Positions 46,506-54,989 of a stretch of 64,000 nt of DNA are shown piece by piece. Position 1 is the stretch's first letter. Each line of letters starts with the position of its first letter. Under the pieces are notes generated by a model. That model saw nothing but the letters and a program-made list of their open reading frames with translations. It did not search any database and was not told where the DNA came from. A program made the translations under genes and the position numbers. Source of the DNA: Pedobacter sp. SL55 (lineage in GTDB: Bacteria > Bacteroidota > Bacteroidia > Sphingobacteriales > Sphingobacteriaceae). The stretch covers positions 1,488,001 to 1,552,000 of the forward strand of contig NZ_CP113059.1 in NCBI RefSeq assembly GCF_026625705.1, written 5' to 3'.

Positions 46506-47249
46506 ATGAGAACTTTTGGTTTAATTGGCTTTCCGCTTTCTGCGTCTTTTTCTAAGCAATTTTTTGCAGATAAGTTTAAAGCAGAAGGAATTACAAATTG
46601 TAGGTACGAACTGCACCCTATTCCGCAGGCCAAAGAATTGCTAGATTTAATTGAGGCCGACCCTAAGCTTTGTGGAATTAACGTGACTATTCCCCATAAA
46701 GTAAGTGTATTACCCTTTTTAACAGAACTGGATGATGCCTCTGAGAAAATTGGTGCTGTAAATTGTATTGCAATTGATCAATCTGGCGAAAAACCTCACT
46801 TGAAAGGATACAATACAGATGTTTACGGTTTTGAAGAATCACTGAAACCTTTGTTGAAACCACATCATACCAAAGCGTTGATATTTGGCGATGGCGGTGC
46901 GGCTAAAGCAGTAAAATATGTTTTTAACCAATTGAATATTCCGTTTATTTCTGTGGTTAGAAATGCACAGCCAGATGCCGTTTTATACTCTAGCGTAACT
47001 AAAGAGGTTTTAGACGAATACACTATTTTAGTGAATACTACCCCATTGGGGATGTTCCCAAATGTAGATTCTTTTCCGCCAATTCCTTACCAACATTTAA
47101 CAGAAAAGCATTTGGCTTACGATTTGGTTTATAACCCAGAAGAAACTGCATTTTTAACCAGAGTGAAAGAGCAAGGCGGAACCATAAAAAATGGCTTAGA
47201 AATGCTACATTTACAAGCAGAGCGTTCTTGGGATATTTGGAACTCCTAA
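46506..47249 (+). CDS. aroE: Shikimate dehydrogenase
   Basis: This 247-residue protein has the substrate residues of the SASFS site, NVTIPHK with the catalytic lysine, and GYNTDVYGF with the catalytic aspartate, plus a nucleotide loop (ALIFGDGGAAKAVKYVF) and NTTPLGMFPN. It reduces 3-dehydroshikimate to shikimate with NADPH in aromatic amino acid synthesis. The start at 46506 (MRTFGLIGFPLS) is the family N-terminus. An earlier in-frame ATG falls inside the repeat arm. Confidence 0.95.
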   Translation: MRTFGLIGFPLSASFSKQFFADKFKAEGITNCRYELHPIPQAKELLDLIEADPKLCGINVTIPHKVSVLPFLTELDDASEKIGAVNCIAIDQSGEKPHLKGYNTDVYGFEESLKPLLKPHHTKALIFGDGGAAKAVKYVFNQLNIPFISVVRNAQPDAVLYSSVTKEVLDEYTILVNTTPLGMFPNVDSFPPIPYQHLTEKHLAYDLVYNPEETAFLTRVKEQGGTIKNGLEMLHLQAERSWDIWNS

Positions 47250-47280
47250 TTTTAGACTTTAGATTTACGAAGTACGATTT

Positions 47281-47898
47281 ATGCAGAATGTTACCGCTAT
47301 AACAACAAAAAAAACTTTGTGTCTTTTGTGTGCTTTGTGGTTGATAACGGCAGCATTTGTTTCTTGTACAAACGAAAACGTATCCACACCAAAACCTAAA
47401 GGTTACTTCCGTATCAATTTCCCTAAAAAACAATATCAAGTTTTTAATGAAGGCTGTGCTTATAGTTTTAGCTACCCCACTTATGCCAAATTAGAGGCCG
47501 ATACCGATAAAAATGCAGCCCCTTGCTGGATGAATTTAAACTTTCCGCAATTTAATGGGGTATTGCACATTACTTATTATGACGTTTTTTCTCCTAAAAC
47601 CTACAACGAAATGACGGAGAATGCACGTACTTTGGCCATGAAGCATACTATTAAAGCCGATGCCATCGACCAACGTATCATCAATTATCCTGATAAGAAA
47701 GTTTATGGCATTTACTACAGCATCGCTGGAAATACGGCATCGTCGGTACAGTTTTTTTTAACTGATAGTGTAAACCATTATTTACGTGGTGCGCTGTATT
47801 TTAACGAGCGTCCGCGATATGATTCTATTCAGCCAGTAGTTAAATTTATTAAACAAGATATCGATAAGCTGATAGAAACTTTTCATTGGAAGAAATAG
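47281..47898 (+). CDS. gldD: Gliding motility lipoprotein GldD
   Basis: This 205-residue lipoprotein (lipobox ending at the Cys in AFVSCTN) has the GldD pattern PKGYFRINFPKKQYQVFNEGCAYSFSYPTYA and a C-terminal RPRYDSIQPVVKFIKQDIDKLIETFHW. GldD is needed for gliding and linked to T9SS function in Flavobacterium johnsoniae. This fits with the two T9SS cargo genes in this window. It is 31 bp after aroE and probably in the same transcript. Confidence 0.9.
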   Translation: MQNVTAITTKKTLCLLCALWLITAAFVSCTNENVSTPKPKGYFRINFPKKQYQVFNEGCAYSFSYPTYAKLEADTDKNAAPCWMNLNFPQFNGVLHITYYDVFSPKTYNEMTENARTLAMKHTIKADAIDQRIINYPDKKVYGIYYSIAGNTASSVQFFLTDSVNHYLRGALYFNERPRYDSIQPVVKFIKQDIDKLIETFHWKK

Positions 47899-47942
47899 CC
47901 CCTCTCTGCCTTCGGCATCTCTCCCCAGAAGGGAGAGAAGGA
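47899..47942 (+). repeat. CTCTCCC-hairpin element directly after the gldD stop
   Basis: CCCCTCTCTGCCTTCGGCA, then the hairpin CTCTCCC-CAGAA-GGGAGAG, begins at the first base after the gldD stop codon. It matches the SNF2-gene copy (36773-36817) in sequence and in orientation relative to the upstream gene. Confidence 0.65.
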
Positions 47943-47987
47943 AAGGAGCAAAAAATCGTAATTCGTAAATCTAAAATCGTAATTCAA

Positions 47988-48629
47988 ATGATTAACCTAC
48001 AGCAATTTACTTTTAACCCCTATCAAGAAAATACCTACGTTTTGTATGATGAAACTGGCGAATGTGTGATTATAGATCCAGGGATGTACGAAGGGTTTGA
48101 GCAAAACCAATTGGTAAGTTTCATTAAAGAAAAAGGTTTAACACCGGTTTTATTGCTGAATACGCATTGCCATATCGACCACGTATTGGGCAATAAATTT
48201 GTTTACGACCAATGGGGATTAAAGCCGCAATTCCACAGAGGCGAGCTGATTTTGCTCCATCGAGTAGTAAGTTATGCCCCGCAAATGGGTTTCAACTATC
48301 AAGTTTCGCCAGAACCTGAAATATTTTTGGAAGAAAAAGGAACAGTTTCGTTCGGTAACAGTCAGCTAGAATTGATATTTGCGCCAGGTCATTCGCCAGC
48401 ACATTTGTGTTTCTATGCTAAGCAGGAAAATTTCTTAATTGGTGGCGATGTACTGTTTTTCCGTAGCATTGGGCGTACAGATTTGCCAGGTGGTAACCAC
48501 CAACAACTCATAGAAAGCATTAAAACCAACGTATTTGCCTTACCAGATGATTGTGAGGTTTTTCCGGGGCATGGACCAAGTACAACAATTGGTTACGAGA
48601 AAGTGAATAATCCGTTTTTGGTAGGGTAA
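47988..48629 (+). CDS. MBL-fold metallo-hydrolase (glyoxalase II-like)
   Basis: This 213-residue protein has the zinc motif NTHCHIDHVLGNKF, FAPGHSPAHLCFY, GGDVLFFRSIGRTDLPGG and VFPGHGPSTTIGYE, the set of hydroxyacylglutathione hydrolase-like enzymes. It lacks the long glyoxalase II C-terminal domain. It probably hydrolyses a thioester or lactone in the cytoplasm. The start at 47988 (MINLQQFTFNPYQENTY) is the family N-terminus. The upstream in-frame stretch is repeat DNA. Confidence 0.93.
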   Translation: MINLQQFTFNPYQENTYVLYDETGECVIIDPGMYEGFEQNQLVSFIKEKGLTPVLLLNTHCHIDHVLGNKFVYDQWGLKPQFHRGELILLHRVVSYAPQMGFNYQVSPEPEIFLEEKGTVSFGNSQLELIFAPGHSPAHLCFYAKQENFLIGGDVLFFRSIGRTDLPGGNHQQLIESIKTNVFALPDDCEVFPGHGPSTTIGYEKVNNPFLVG

Positions 48630-48633
48630 TGTA

Positions 48634-50829
48634 TTAAATGTTAGTGTCCATTATCAATTGGCTGAAAAAGTTATTAGTAGCTGCCAGTTCTTTTGGAGTA
48701 CCCTGTACATTAGTTACACCATTTTCAATCACATAAATGCGGTCAGCTAATTTAGCAGCAGATGCTTTGTGTGTGACCATTAATACCGAAAGGCCTTTAA
48801 GTTGTTCTTTTTTTATGAGGTTGAGTATGAAATGCTCTGTATTTCTATCCATGGCACTAGTAGCTTCATCCAATAACAATATTTGAGGGTTTTTATAAAG
48901 TGCTCTACATATCGCTATAACCTGTTTTTGTCCTCCAGATAGGTTAATTCCTTCTTCTCCTATAATTGTGAAATAACCTTGGGGTAATTGCATGATAAAT
49001 GGCTCTATACCTAAATCTCTACAAAAGCGTACAACTTTGCTCATCTCTGCTAAAGGATTTAAACAAAGTGCAATGTTTTCTATTACAGAGCCATTAAATA
49101 GTTTTATTTCTTGTGGAACCACTGCAAGAATATTGCGCCAAGAGGGAGTGTAGAGATGATTTAATAGTGTTCCGTTAACAGTAATTTCTCCATTTTCAAT
49201 TTCATAGCATTTTTCTAAGATGGCTAATGTTGTACTTTTTCCGCATCCGCTTTCTCCTAGCAACGCAATCATTTCGCCTTTTTTCAGGTTAACGCTTACA
49301 TCTTTTAATATCGGTTTTCGCCCAGCAAATCTGAACGAGATATTTTTTACTTCTAGTTGAGCAAATTCTATGAGTGTAATTTTTTCTTCAACAAATTCTG
49401 GTTGTATAGAACTGAAATCATACATTCTATCGAAAGCTACTTTAGCTTCTTGTAACTGTAAGTTAATTTGAGATAATCTTGCTACTGCTGGGATTAAAGA
49501 TCCTGAAAGTGATATAACAGCCATCATTTCGCCAACTTTAAGTTGTTTATTTAGTACCATAAAAGAGGCGGTGGCAATTAGCACTATATTTAAGATAATA
49601 CCCAATATGTCGTTCATTACTGTAAAGCGATTACCCATTTTGCCCATAGCTAACGTTTTTTCTTGAAGACTGCCATATACATTTTTTATCTTTTGGGTAA
49701 ATGTAGTTTCGAGCAGATGTTGCTTAATAACCGAAATACCATTAAAAGTGTCTATATAGTTGCTTTGGTTAATACCGCTGTAAGCCATTACTTCTTGTTG
49801 ATGTTTTTTAATAGGCTTGCTGTAACTCAGTATTAGCAAAACAATTGCAGGAATAAAGCAAAAAGTAATGATAGCAATTGTTTTGGAGTAGGTAATAAGA
49901 AAGAAGGAAGTAGACAGCAGGATGATAATATCTATAAAAAATGAACCTGTAATAAAGGCAATGTTACGTTGGATACGGGAAGTGTCTTGCATTCGGGTAA
50001 TCATATCCCCTGTTTTGCGGGTATCAAAAAAAGATTTTGGAAGGTAAACCAAAGCATTAAAAAAATTGCCAACTATACGGTTGTTAAAATCTTTGCTCTG
50101 TAGCAATAGAAAATGTGTTCTAATATAGCTTATACCTGTGCGCATTAATAACACAAAAAACAGTACAATCAACGAAGTAATTAGTCTGGTTGTATTTCCA
50201 GAGGGTATAATTTGGTCTATGAGTTTCTGTGAAAATATGGCTATAGCTAAACCCAATATGGTGGCAATAATACCCAATAGCATAGTTAACGCTAAAATAT
50301 TTAAGTCTGGTTTAATTAGTGCTTTAAACCATTGCCATTTTGCTTTGGTTTCTTGTTCGTTAAGGGTAAAACTTTGATTTGGGCTTAGCGTTAATAAGGT
50401 TTTACTTTGCCAAATTTTTTCTAACTCATTTTCGCTAAGCGTTATGATGCCTTTTGCAGGGTCGCCGATAGTAAAAGTTCCTTCCAATTCCTCCAAATGG
50501 GAACGAGTATAAGAAAAACAAATGATGTAGTGTTGCAGATTACCTTCGTTTACTACATGTAATATGCAAGGCTTTTCAATTAGCTTGAGTTGTTGCAGGT
50601 CTGTTTCATAGGCGTCTGCATCAAAGCCAGTTTTTTGTGCACATTGGTATAAACCTAGCAAAGTAGTGCCAACGGTATCAGTGCCGCTCAATTCCCGTAG
50701 TTTCTCTAAGCTGCCAGTGCCTCCATAAAAATTTACCAAGCTAAGTAGACAAGCTACACCGCAATCAGTCTGGTCTTGCTGTAAAACCAAAGCCCTTTTG
50801 TATTTTTTTAATTCTGACTTACTTGGCAT
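48634..50829 (-). CDS. Peptidase-containing ABC exporter (C39 peptidase, PCAT)
   Basis: This 731-residue protein has a C39 peptidase at 1-150 (QTDCGVACLL with C23; LQHYII with H100; GDPAKG with D123), five or six membrane helices (about 175-430), and an ABC ATPase (GESGCGKST Walker A, LSGGQKQ signature, ILLLDEATSAMD Walker B). Such transporters cleave a leader after Gly-Gly and export the peptide across the inner membrane. It is last in the peptide operon and overlaps the thioredoxin-like gene by 11 bp. No HlyD-type adaptor lies next to it. Confidence 0.94.
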   Translation of the reverse strand: MPSKSELKKYKRALVLQQDQTDCGVACLLSLVNFYGGTGSLEKLRELSGTDTVGTTLLGLYQCAQKTGFDADAYETDLQQLKLIEKPCILHVVNEGNLQHYIICFSYTRSHLEELEGTFTIGDPAKGIITLSENELEKIWQSKTLLTLSPNQSFTLNEQETKAKWQWFKALIKPDLNILALTMLLGIIATILGLAIAIFSQKLIDQIIPSGNTTRLITSLIVLFFVLLMRTGISYIRTHFLLLQSKDFNNRIVGNFFNALVYLPKSFFDTRKTGDMITRMQDTSRIQRNIAFITGSFFIDIIILLSTSFFLITYSKTIAIITFCFIPAIVLLILSYSKPIKKHQQEVMAYSGINQSNYIDTFNGISVIKQHLLETTFTQKIKNVYGSLQEKTLAMGKMGNRFTVMNDILGIILNIVLIATASFMVLNKQLKVGEMMAVISLSGSLIPAVARLSQINLQLQEAKVAFDRMYDFSSIQPEFVEEKITLIEFAQLEVKNISFRFAGRKPILKDVSVNLKKGEMIALLGESGCGKSTTLAILEKCYEIENGEITVNGTLLNHLYTPSWRNILAVVPQEIKLFNGSVIENIALCLNPLAEMSKVVRFCRDLGIEPFIMQLPQGYFTIIGEEGINLSGGQKQVIAICRALYKNPQILLLDEATSAMDRNTEHFILNLIKKEQLKGLSVLMVTHKASAAKLADRIYVIENGVTNVQGTPKELAATNNFFSQLIMDTNI

Positions 50830-51322
50830 TGATAAATGAATAGATGTTTTTTGCCGTAGTACCGCCGTTAAATTTTTTAACTAGCTGCTTGTTTCTCGAA
50901 TACAAATAACTTGTAGGAATGTTAGCCGGTCCAAAATAGTTGGAAAATTGATATTTACTGTCGCTTAAAATTTGGTATTTGATGCCTTTATTGACAAGAT
51001 ATTGGTGATAGGCGTTGAGTTGTTGAATGCTGGAAGGAGATACCAATAAAATATAACATTGGGCAAACCAATCTTTATTCTTAATGATATCATCCATTTC
51101 ATCGGTGCAATAATGGCAATCTGGCGAAAAGTATAAAATTAAATGATGCTCTTTTTCTGGTAACTGCTTTTGGGTAAATGGCTGCCCGTTTAAGGTTTTA
51201 AAAGTAAAATTAGGTAACTGTGCTGCATTGGGTTGAGCCTTTATTTTTACTGTGATAAAATAAAGCATAGTTGCCAATAGACAAATTAAAATGGCGCAAA
51301 ACAGGTAGAATTTTTTACTCAT
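50819..51322 (-). CDS. Membrane-anchored thioredoxin-like protein with CxxC
   Basis: This 167-residue protein has an N-terminal membrane helix (about 5-25) then a periplasmic thioredoxin fold: NFTFKTLNGQPF, ILYFSPDCHYCTDE with active-site C69 and C72 (CHYC), and IPTSYLYS with the cis-proline. It overlaps genes on both sides by a few bases. Its place in a peptide-export operon whose peptide has four cysteines suggests it makes or reshuffles the peptide's disulfides. That role is inferred. Confidence 0.85.
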   Translation of the reverse strand: MSKKFYLFCAILICLLATMLYFITVKIKAQPNAAQLPNFTFKTLNGQPFTQKQLPEKEHHLILYFSPDCHYCTDEMDDIIKNKDWFAQCYILLVSPSSIQQLNAYHQYLVNKGIKYQILSDSKYQFSNYFGPANIPTSYLYSRNKQLVKKFNGGTTAKNIYSFINAK

Positions 51323-51903
51323 GCAGGTTGGTTAAGTAAATTGATAAACGTAACAATGACAAACCAAGAGAAAAGCTCTAAACAGTAAGTAATAGCTAAA
51401 GTGCGCCCCAATTTTGGTATTTGATTTTCTGTGAGCTTTTTTGCAACAAACACAATTGTAATTATATAAAGCATTTCCCAAAGGTTAATGGTTTGCATTG
51501 GGTAAATAAGGTAACTAGGCAAATCTGCAGGATGGTATAATTGGTAAAGCGATAGAGAACTGAAATTTTGAAGATATGCAGGGCGATAGTTTTGCTTATT
51601 ATATAGCAGCCAAATAAACTCTGCTAAATATTGCAATAAATATATGGAGGTGCCAGCTAGTATGGCTTTAAAAAGAATGTTTTTGCTTAGGCTGATGTTG
51701 TTGAGCTTTAACGCAGAAAAAAGCAATAGGAATGTAATTGCCGAACCCCAGAAAACTAAAGCAGGAACAATAAATGTTTTATAAGAAAAGTACTTTCCAT
51801 TTAGAATGTATATAGAGGATAGGTAAGAAAGTGTAACAAAGCTCCAGATTGTAAAGCCCAAATAATATATGGGAAACTTTCTATTTCGTAATATACTATT
51901 CAT
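51319..51903 (-). CDS. Polytopic membrane protein of the peptide operon (unknown)
   Basis: This 194-residue protein has about five membrane helices (for example FWGSAITFLLLFSALKL, INLWEMLYIITIVFVAKK, FSWFVIVTFINLL). It has one cysteine and no CxxC, so it is not an obvious DsbB/VKOR or MauE. It overlaps its upstream neighbour by 8 bp and the thioredoxin-like gene by 4 bp. The tight coupling makes it part of the peptide system, perhaps immunity or export. I do not recognise the family. Confidence 0.75.
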   Translation of the reverse strand: MNSILRNRKFPIYYLGFTIWSFVTLSYLSSIYILNGKYFSYKTFIVPALVFWGSAITFLLLFSALKLNNISLSKNILFKAILAGTSIYLLQYLAEFIWLLYNKQNYRPAYLQNFSSLSLYQLYHPADLPSYLIYPMQTINLWEMLYIITIVFVAKKLTENQIPKLGRTLAITYCLELFSWFVIVTFINLLNQPA

Positions 51904-52786
51904 CGTATGTTAAAATTTTTGCTTGGAACTGGTATTCATCATTTTTATATAAGATCCATTTCTTGTTGTCTCGCTTAATAATAGAATAATTATCTTTATT
52001 GTAAGCTTTTGGGAAAGTAGTTGCGCCAAATTGAGGGATTTGGTTCACGAACGCCCCGAATGACTTTACCAATTTGCCACTGTAGTATTCTTTCCCTAAT
52101 ATATCAACAACAACAAAAAAACCATCTTCAGGTAGCCTAATACTAAAATGGGATAGATCGATATTAAACCATCGCTTTTTTTTAACATTTTGCACAATCA
52201 TCGGCTCCATTAGTTCTAACCTAGGAAAGGTTTCCCCAGATACTTTTTTATACAATCTTAACCTAAATGGCATCTCTATGCCGTCAGCACGGTCAAACAT
52301 TCTAATTTTAACCGATTTGATAAAGCCCGTTTTTTTATCTTTATTGTTGATGTAAAGTCCTAAACTACTGTTGTAATAAATTCCTGCACTAGTAATAGTA
52401 AAGGCTTGGGTGCCAACAGTTATTTCTTTAAGTTTATTTGTTTTCTTAGAAATTTCTACCGCTTTAAGGTCGTAGCTCACCGGTGTAAGTTCAATTGTAT
52501 AGCGTAAGTTTTTCTTGTTTTGAACGTAAAAACTGGATGTCTGATATCCCATACAGCTAATAAAAACACTGTCTCCCTCGTTAATCTTTTCTAACGGGAT
52601 ATTTGCTGCACCTTGATTATTAATAGGGTAATCTATTTTTCTGTTGATGGATATGTTGGCTGTCTCTAAAGGCGTACCAGTTGATAAGTCTATAATTTTT
52701 GGTTGCCAACAAACATTGCCATTCGTTTGCGCCTTGCAGATAAATGATAGCGTACAAAGAAAAATAATCAGAAACGAAATTTTCAT
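51896..52786 (-). CDS. Secreted protein with carboxypeptidase-regulatory-like domain (peptide operon)
   Basis: This 296-residue protein has a signal peptide (after FICKAQ), an N-terminal beta-sandwich (STGTPLETANISINRKIDYPINNQGAANIPL, FISCMGYQTSSFYV) and a second beta-rich domain (FIKSVKIRMFDR, FRLRLYKKVSGETFPRLEL, WFNIDLSHFSIRLPEDGFFVVVDI). It is probably periplasmic or outer-membrane bound. It is the first gene after the peptide and its stem-loop. A receptor, immunity or processing role is possible. None is demonstrated. Confidence 0.78.
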   Translation of the reverse strand: MKISFLIIFLCTLSFICKAQTNGNVCWQPKIIDLSTGTPLETANISINRKIDYPINNQGAANIPLEKINEGDSVFISCMGYQTSSFYVQNKKNLRYTIELTPVSYDLKAVEISKKTNKLKEITVGTQAFTITSAGIYYNSSLGLYINNKDKKTGFIKSVKIRMFDRADGIEMPFRLRLYKKVSGETFPRLELMEPMIVQNVKKKRWFNIDLSHFSIRLPEDGFFVVVDILGKEYYSGKLVKSFGAFVNQIPQFGATTFPKAYNKDNYSIIKRDNKKWILYKNDEYQFQAKILTYDE

Positions 52787-52805
52787 ATCAAAATCATGAA
52801 TTGTT

Positions 52806-52845
52806 AATCAAACCTGTGGGAATTAACATCCAACCAGGTTTGATT
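52806..52845 (-). terminator. Stem-loop between the peptide gene and its operon
   Basis: AATCAAACCTG (52806-52816) and CAGGTTTGATT (52835-52845) form a perfect 11-bp stem with an 18-nt loop. It begins about 17 nt after the peptide stop codon on the minus strand. No long T-run follows, so it may stabilise the short peptide mRNA or partly stop transcription, letting the precursor outnumber the exporter. Confidence 0.6.
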
Positions 52846-52861
52846 AGGTTAGGGTTTATTG

Positions 52862-53089
52862 CTACCAACCAGTAGGACAGGCTTCTCGTGTATCCGGTCT
52901 ACTAGCAACCCTAACTCCCATTACATAATACGCACAAGGGTAAGAGCAGAATTCCTGATAATGACCGCCACCTACTTCTCCAACTTCATAAATTCCCGAA
53001 TCGACAGGAGTTGAATAATCACAATAAGTTCCCCACCATGGGAATCCTCCCTCAATGTTCTCCATTTGTTCTAAGTTTAATTTTTTCAT
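52862..53089 (-). CDS. Double-glycine leader precursor peptide (secreted bacteriocin/RiPP-like)
   Basis: 75 residues. Leader MKKLNLEQMENIEGG (15 residues) ends in the Gly-Gly cut site used by C39 exporters. The 60-residue core starts FPWWGTYCDYS, is rich in Tyr, Trp and Gly, and has four cysteines at core positions 8, 33, 37 and 56 (GTYCDY, FCSYPC, EACP). The start at 53089 was chosen because it gives the canonical leader; an in-frame extension upstream would be a hydrophobic non-leader. It heads the operon with the exporter. Antimicrobial, signalling or other roles cannot be told apart. Confidence 0.85.
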   Translation of the reverse strand: MKKLNLEQMENIEGGFPWWGTYCDYSTPVDSGIYEVGEVGGGHYQEFCSYPCAYYVMGVRVASRPDTREACPTGW

Positions 53090-53281
53090 GTTTTTAAAGG
53101 TTTTAGTTAAACAAAAAATTATTTGGCGAAACTTCAAAAAAAAAAAAACTATAATTCCAAATATGTGACTTTTTATCACACAACTGAGATGTTTAAGCTT
53201 TTAAATTCATCTTTTATTTCTGTTACATCTATTGTCTCAACTTTAAAAAACCCTCCACCTTTTTACCTATCTTTACCCACT

Positions 53282-54516
53282 GTGAACACCGCCTTTTACA
53301 TAGCTCGTAGGTATCTTTTTGCAAAGAAATCAACCAATGCCATCAACATCATCTCTGCCATTTCAATGCTGGGGGTAATGGTGGGTAGTGCGGCTTTAAT
53401 CATTATCCTATCTGTGTTTAATGGTTTTGAGGAAATGGTGCTGAAAATTTTCAATAGCATTACACCACAAATTGTAGTTTCTCCGGCACAAGGTAAAACC
53501 TTTAATCCAAATACAGCCTATTTCAATCAGTTAAAGAAAAACGAAAAAGTATATTCTTTTACCGAAGTTTTGGCAGAAAATGCGCTCGTAAGGTACGGCA
53601 CCAAGCAAACGCCAGCGGTAGTAAAGGGAGTGAGTGCCGATTTCCTTAAAAACAAAAGCTTAGATACCATTATGATAGATGGTACTTTTGTTTTAGAGAA
53701 CAAAATAGGGCAGCCGCAAGCCGTAGTTGGTTCGGCATTACAGGCATTTTTAGATACCAATCCGGCAGATCCGTTTGAACAGCTCCAAATCTTTTCGCCA
53801 AAGAAGGGTGCTACAGGCAGCGCTGTTAATCCGATGGACGATTTTACCATGTTAAGTATCTCGCCAGCGGGAATTTTCGAGATACAACAAGATTTCGACA
53901 ACCTGTTGATTGTACCTCTAAGTTTTGCAAGAGAACTACTTGGCGAGGCTAAAAATGTGTCTTCCATAGAAATAAACGTAAAGCCCGGTGTAGATGCAGA
54001 GGAATTAAAGACACAGGTGTCCAAAGATTTGGGCAGTAGCTATGTAGTAAAAAATAGAATTGAGCAAAACCAGGCATTGTACAATGTACTCGGTTCCGAA
54101 AAATGGATGGTTTATATCATCCTAACTTTTATCTTAATCATCGCAATTTTTAATATCATTGGCTCGTTAACCATGTTAGTGATAGATAAGCAGAAAGATA
54201 TTTCTGTGCTGAGCAGCTTGGGAGCAGGAAAACGATTAATAAGAAGAATTTTTTGGCCGAAGGCATGATGATCACCTTAACAGGTTGTATATTTGGTATA
54301 GCAATAGGATTGATTTTTTGCTTGCTTCAGCAACGCTTTGGATGGGTAAAAATGGGCGATGCAAATTTTATGTTCTCCAACGCTTATCCAATTGCATTAA
54401 AGTGGAAAGATTTTGTGCTGGTATTTGTCACTGTTAGCTTTTTTTCTTTTATAGCGGCAGGTTTGGCATCAAATTTAAGTGTTAAAAAGATAGATCGTAT
54501 TAATCAAGATCTTTAG
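53282..54516 (+). CDS. LolC/LolE-type lipoprotein-releasing ABC permease; frameshift
   Basis: The N-terminal FYIARRYLFAKKSTNAINIISAISMLGVMVG helix, a large periplasmic domain (about 50-270), and FtsX-type C-terminal helices (YIILTFILIIAIFNIIGSLTMLVIDKQKDISVLSSLGA, then MMITLTGCIFGIAIGLIF) make this a Lol permease-like protein. The frame breaks in the T6 run near 54249-54254. Adding one T joins RRIFLAEGMMITLTG and gives 411 residues. The GTG at 53282 matches the family start. It diverges from the peptide gene. Lol permeases pass lipoproteins to the outer membrane pathway. Confidence 0.9.
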
Positions 54517-54519
54517 CCT

Positions 54520-54903
54520 ATGTATACTCGTAATAAAATATTTTTTGCATTGTTGTTAGCGGTAAGTTTCTTGTGGGCATGTAACGGTAATAAAAATACA
54601 GCTCAAGAAAAAGAAAAATCGATTACTCTAAAAGGACTGTATAGCTTTGGGCCAGAGGTTAAATCTTTTACCGATTGCGATGAAGGCCGTGAATATTGGG
54701 TGGCAGATAGTGCTAAAAACCTAGAATTAGAATATACTAACCTAGGCTTCGAAAAACCTTATACGCCAGTTTACATTGAGGTAGAGGCACATTTGGTAAA
54801 ATCTGACACGGCTACCGTTACTGGTGGTTACGATTCTACAATGGTGGTGACTAAAGTGCTTAAAGTTTTGAAAGATATTCCCGAAGGGCCTTGTAATCAG
54901 TAG
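54520..54903 (+). CDS. Lipoprotein, NlpE-like C-terminal fold (unknown function)
   Basis: This 127-residue protein has a lipobox ending at Cys21 (FLWACNG), then a small beta domain with LKGLYSFGPEVKSFTDCDEGREYWVAD and HLVKSDTATVTGGYD. The two cysteines, in TDCDEG and GPCNQ, may form a disulfide. It is 3 bp after the permease gene and probably co-transcribed. The function is not known. Confidence 0.78.
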   Translation: MYTRNKIFFALLLAVSFLWACNGNKNTAQEKEKSITLKGLYSFGPEVKSFTDCDEGREYWVADSAKNLELEYTNLGFEKPYTPVYIEVEAHLVKSDTATVTGGYDSTMVVTKVLKVLKDIPEGPCNQ

Positions 54904-54989
54904 TTAGTGGCTAGGAGTTAGGGATTAGTTTTATAGTAAGAAAAGCATTTTACTGCAACTATTAAATCAAGTGTAGATTTTCACTTCTG

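Noticed and set aside
53527..54024. Minus-strand frame inside the Lol-type permease
   Set aside because: Antisense to a conserved permease domain, Ser/Cys-rich composition typical of shadows.
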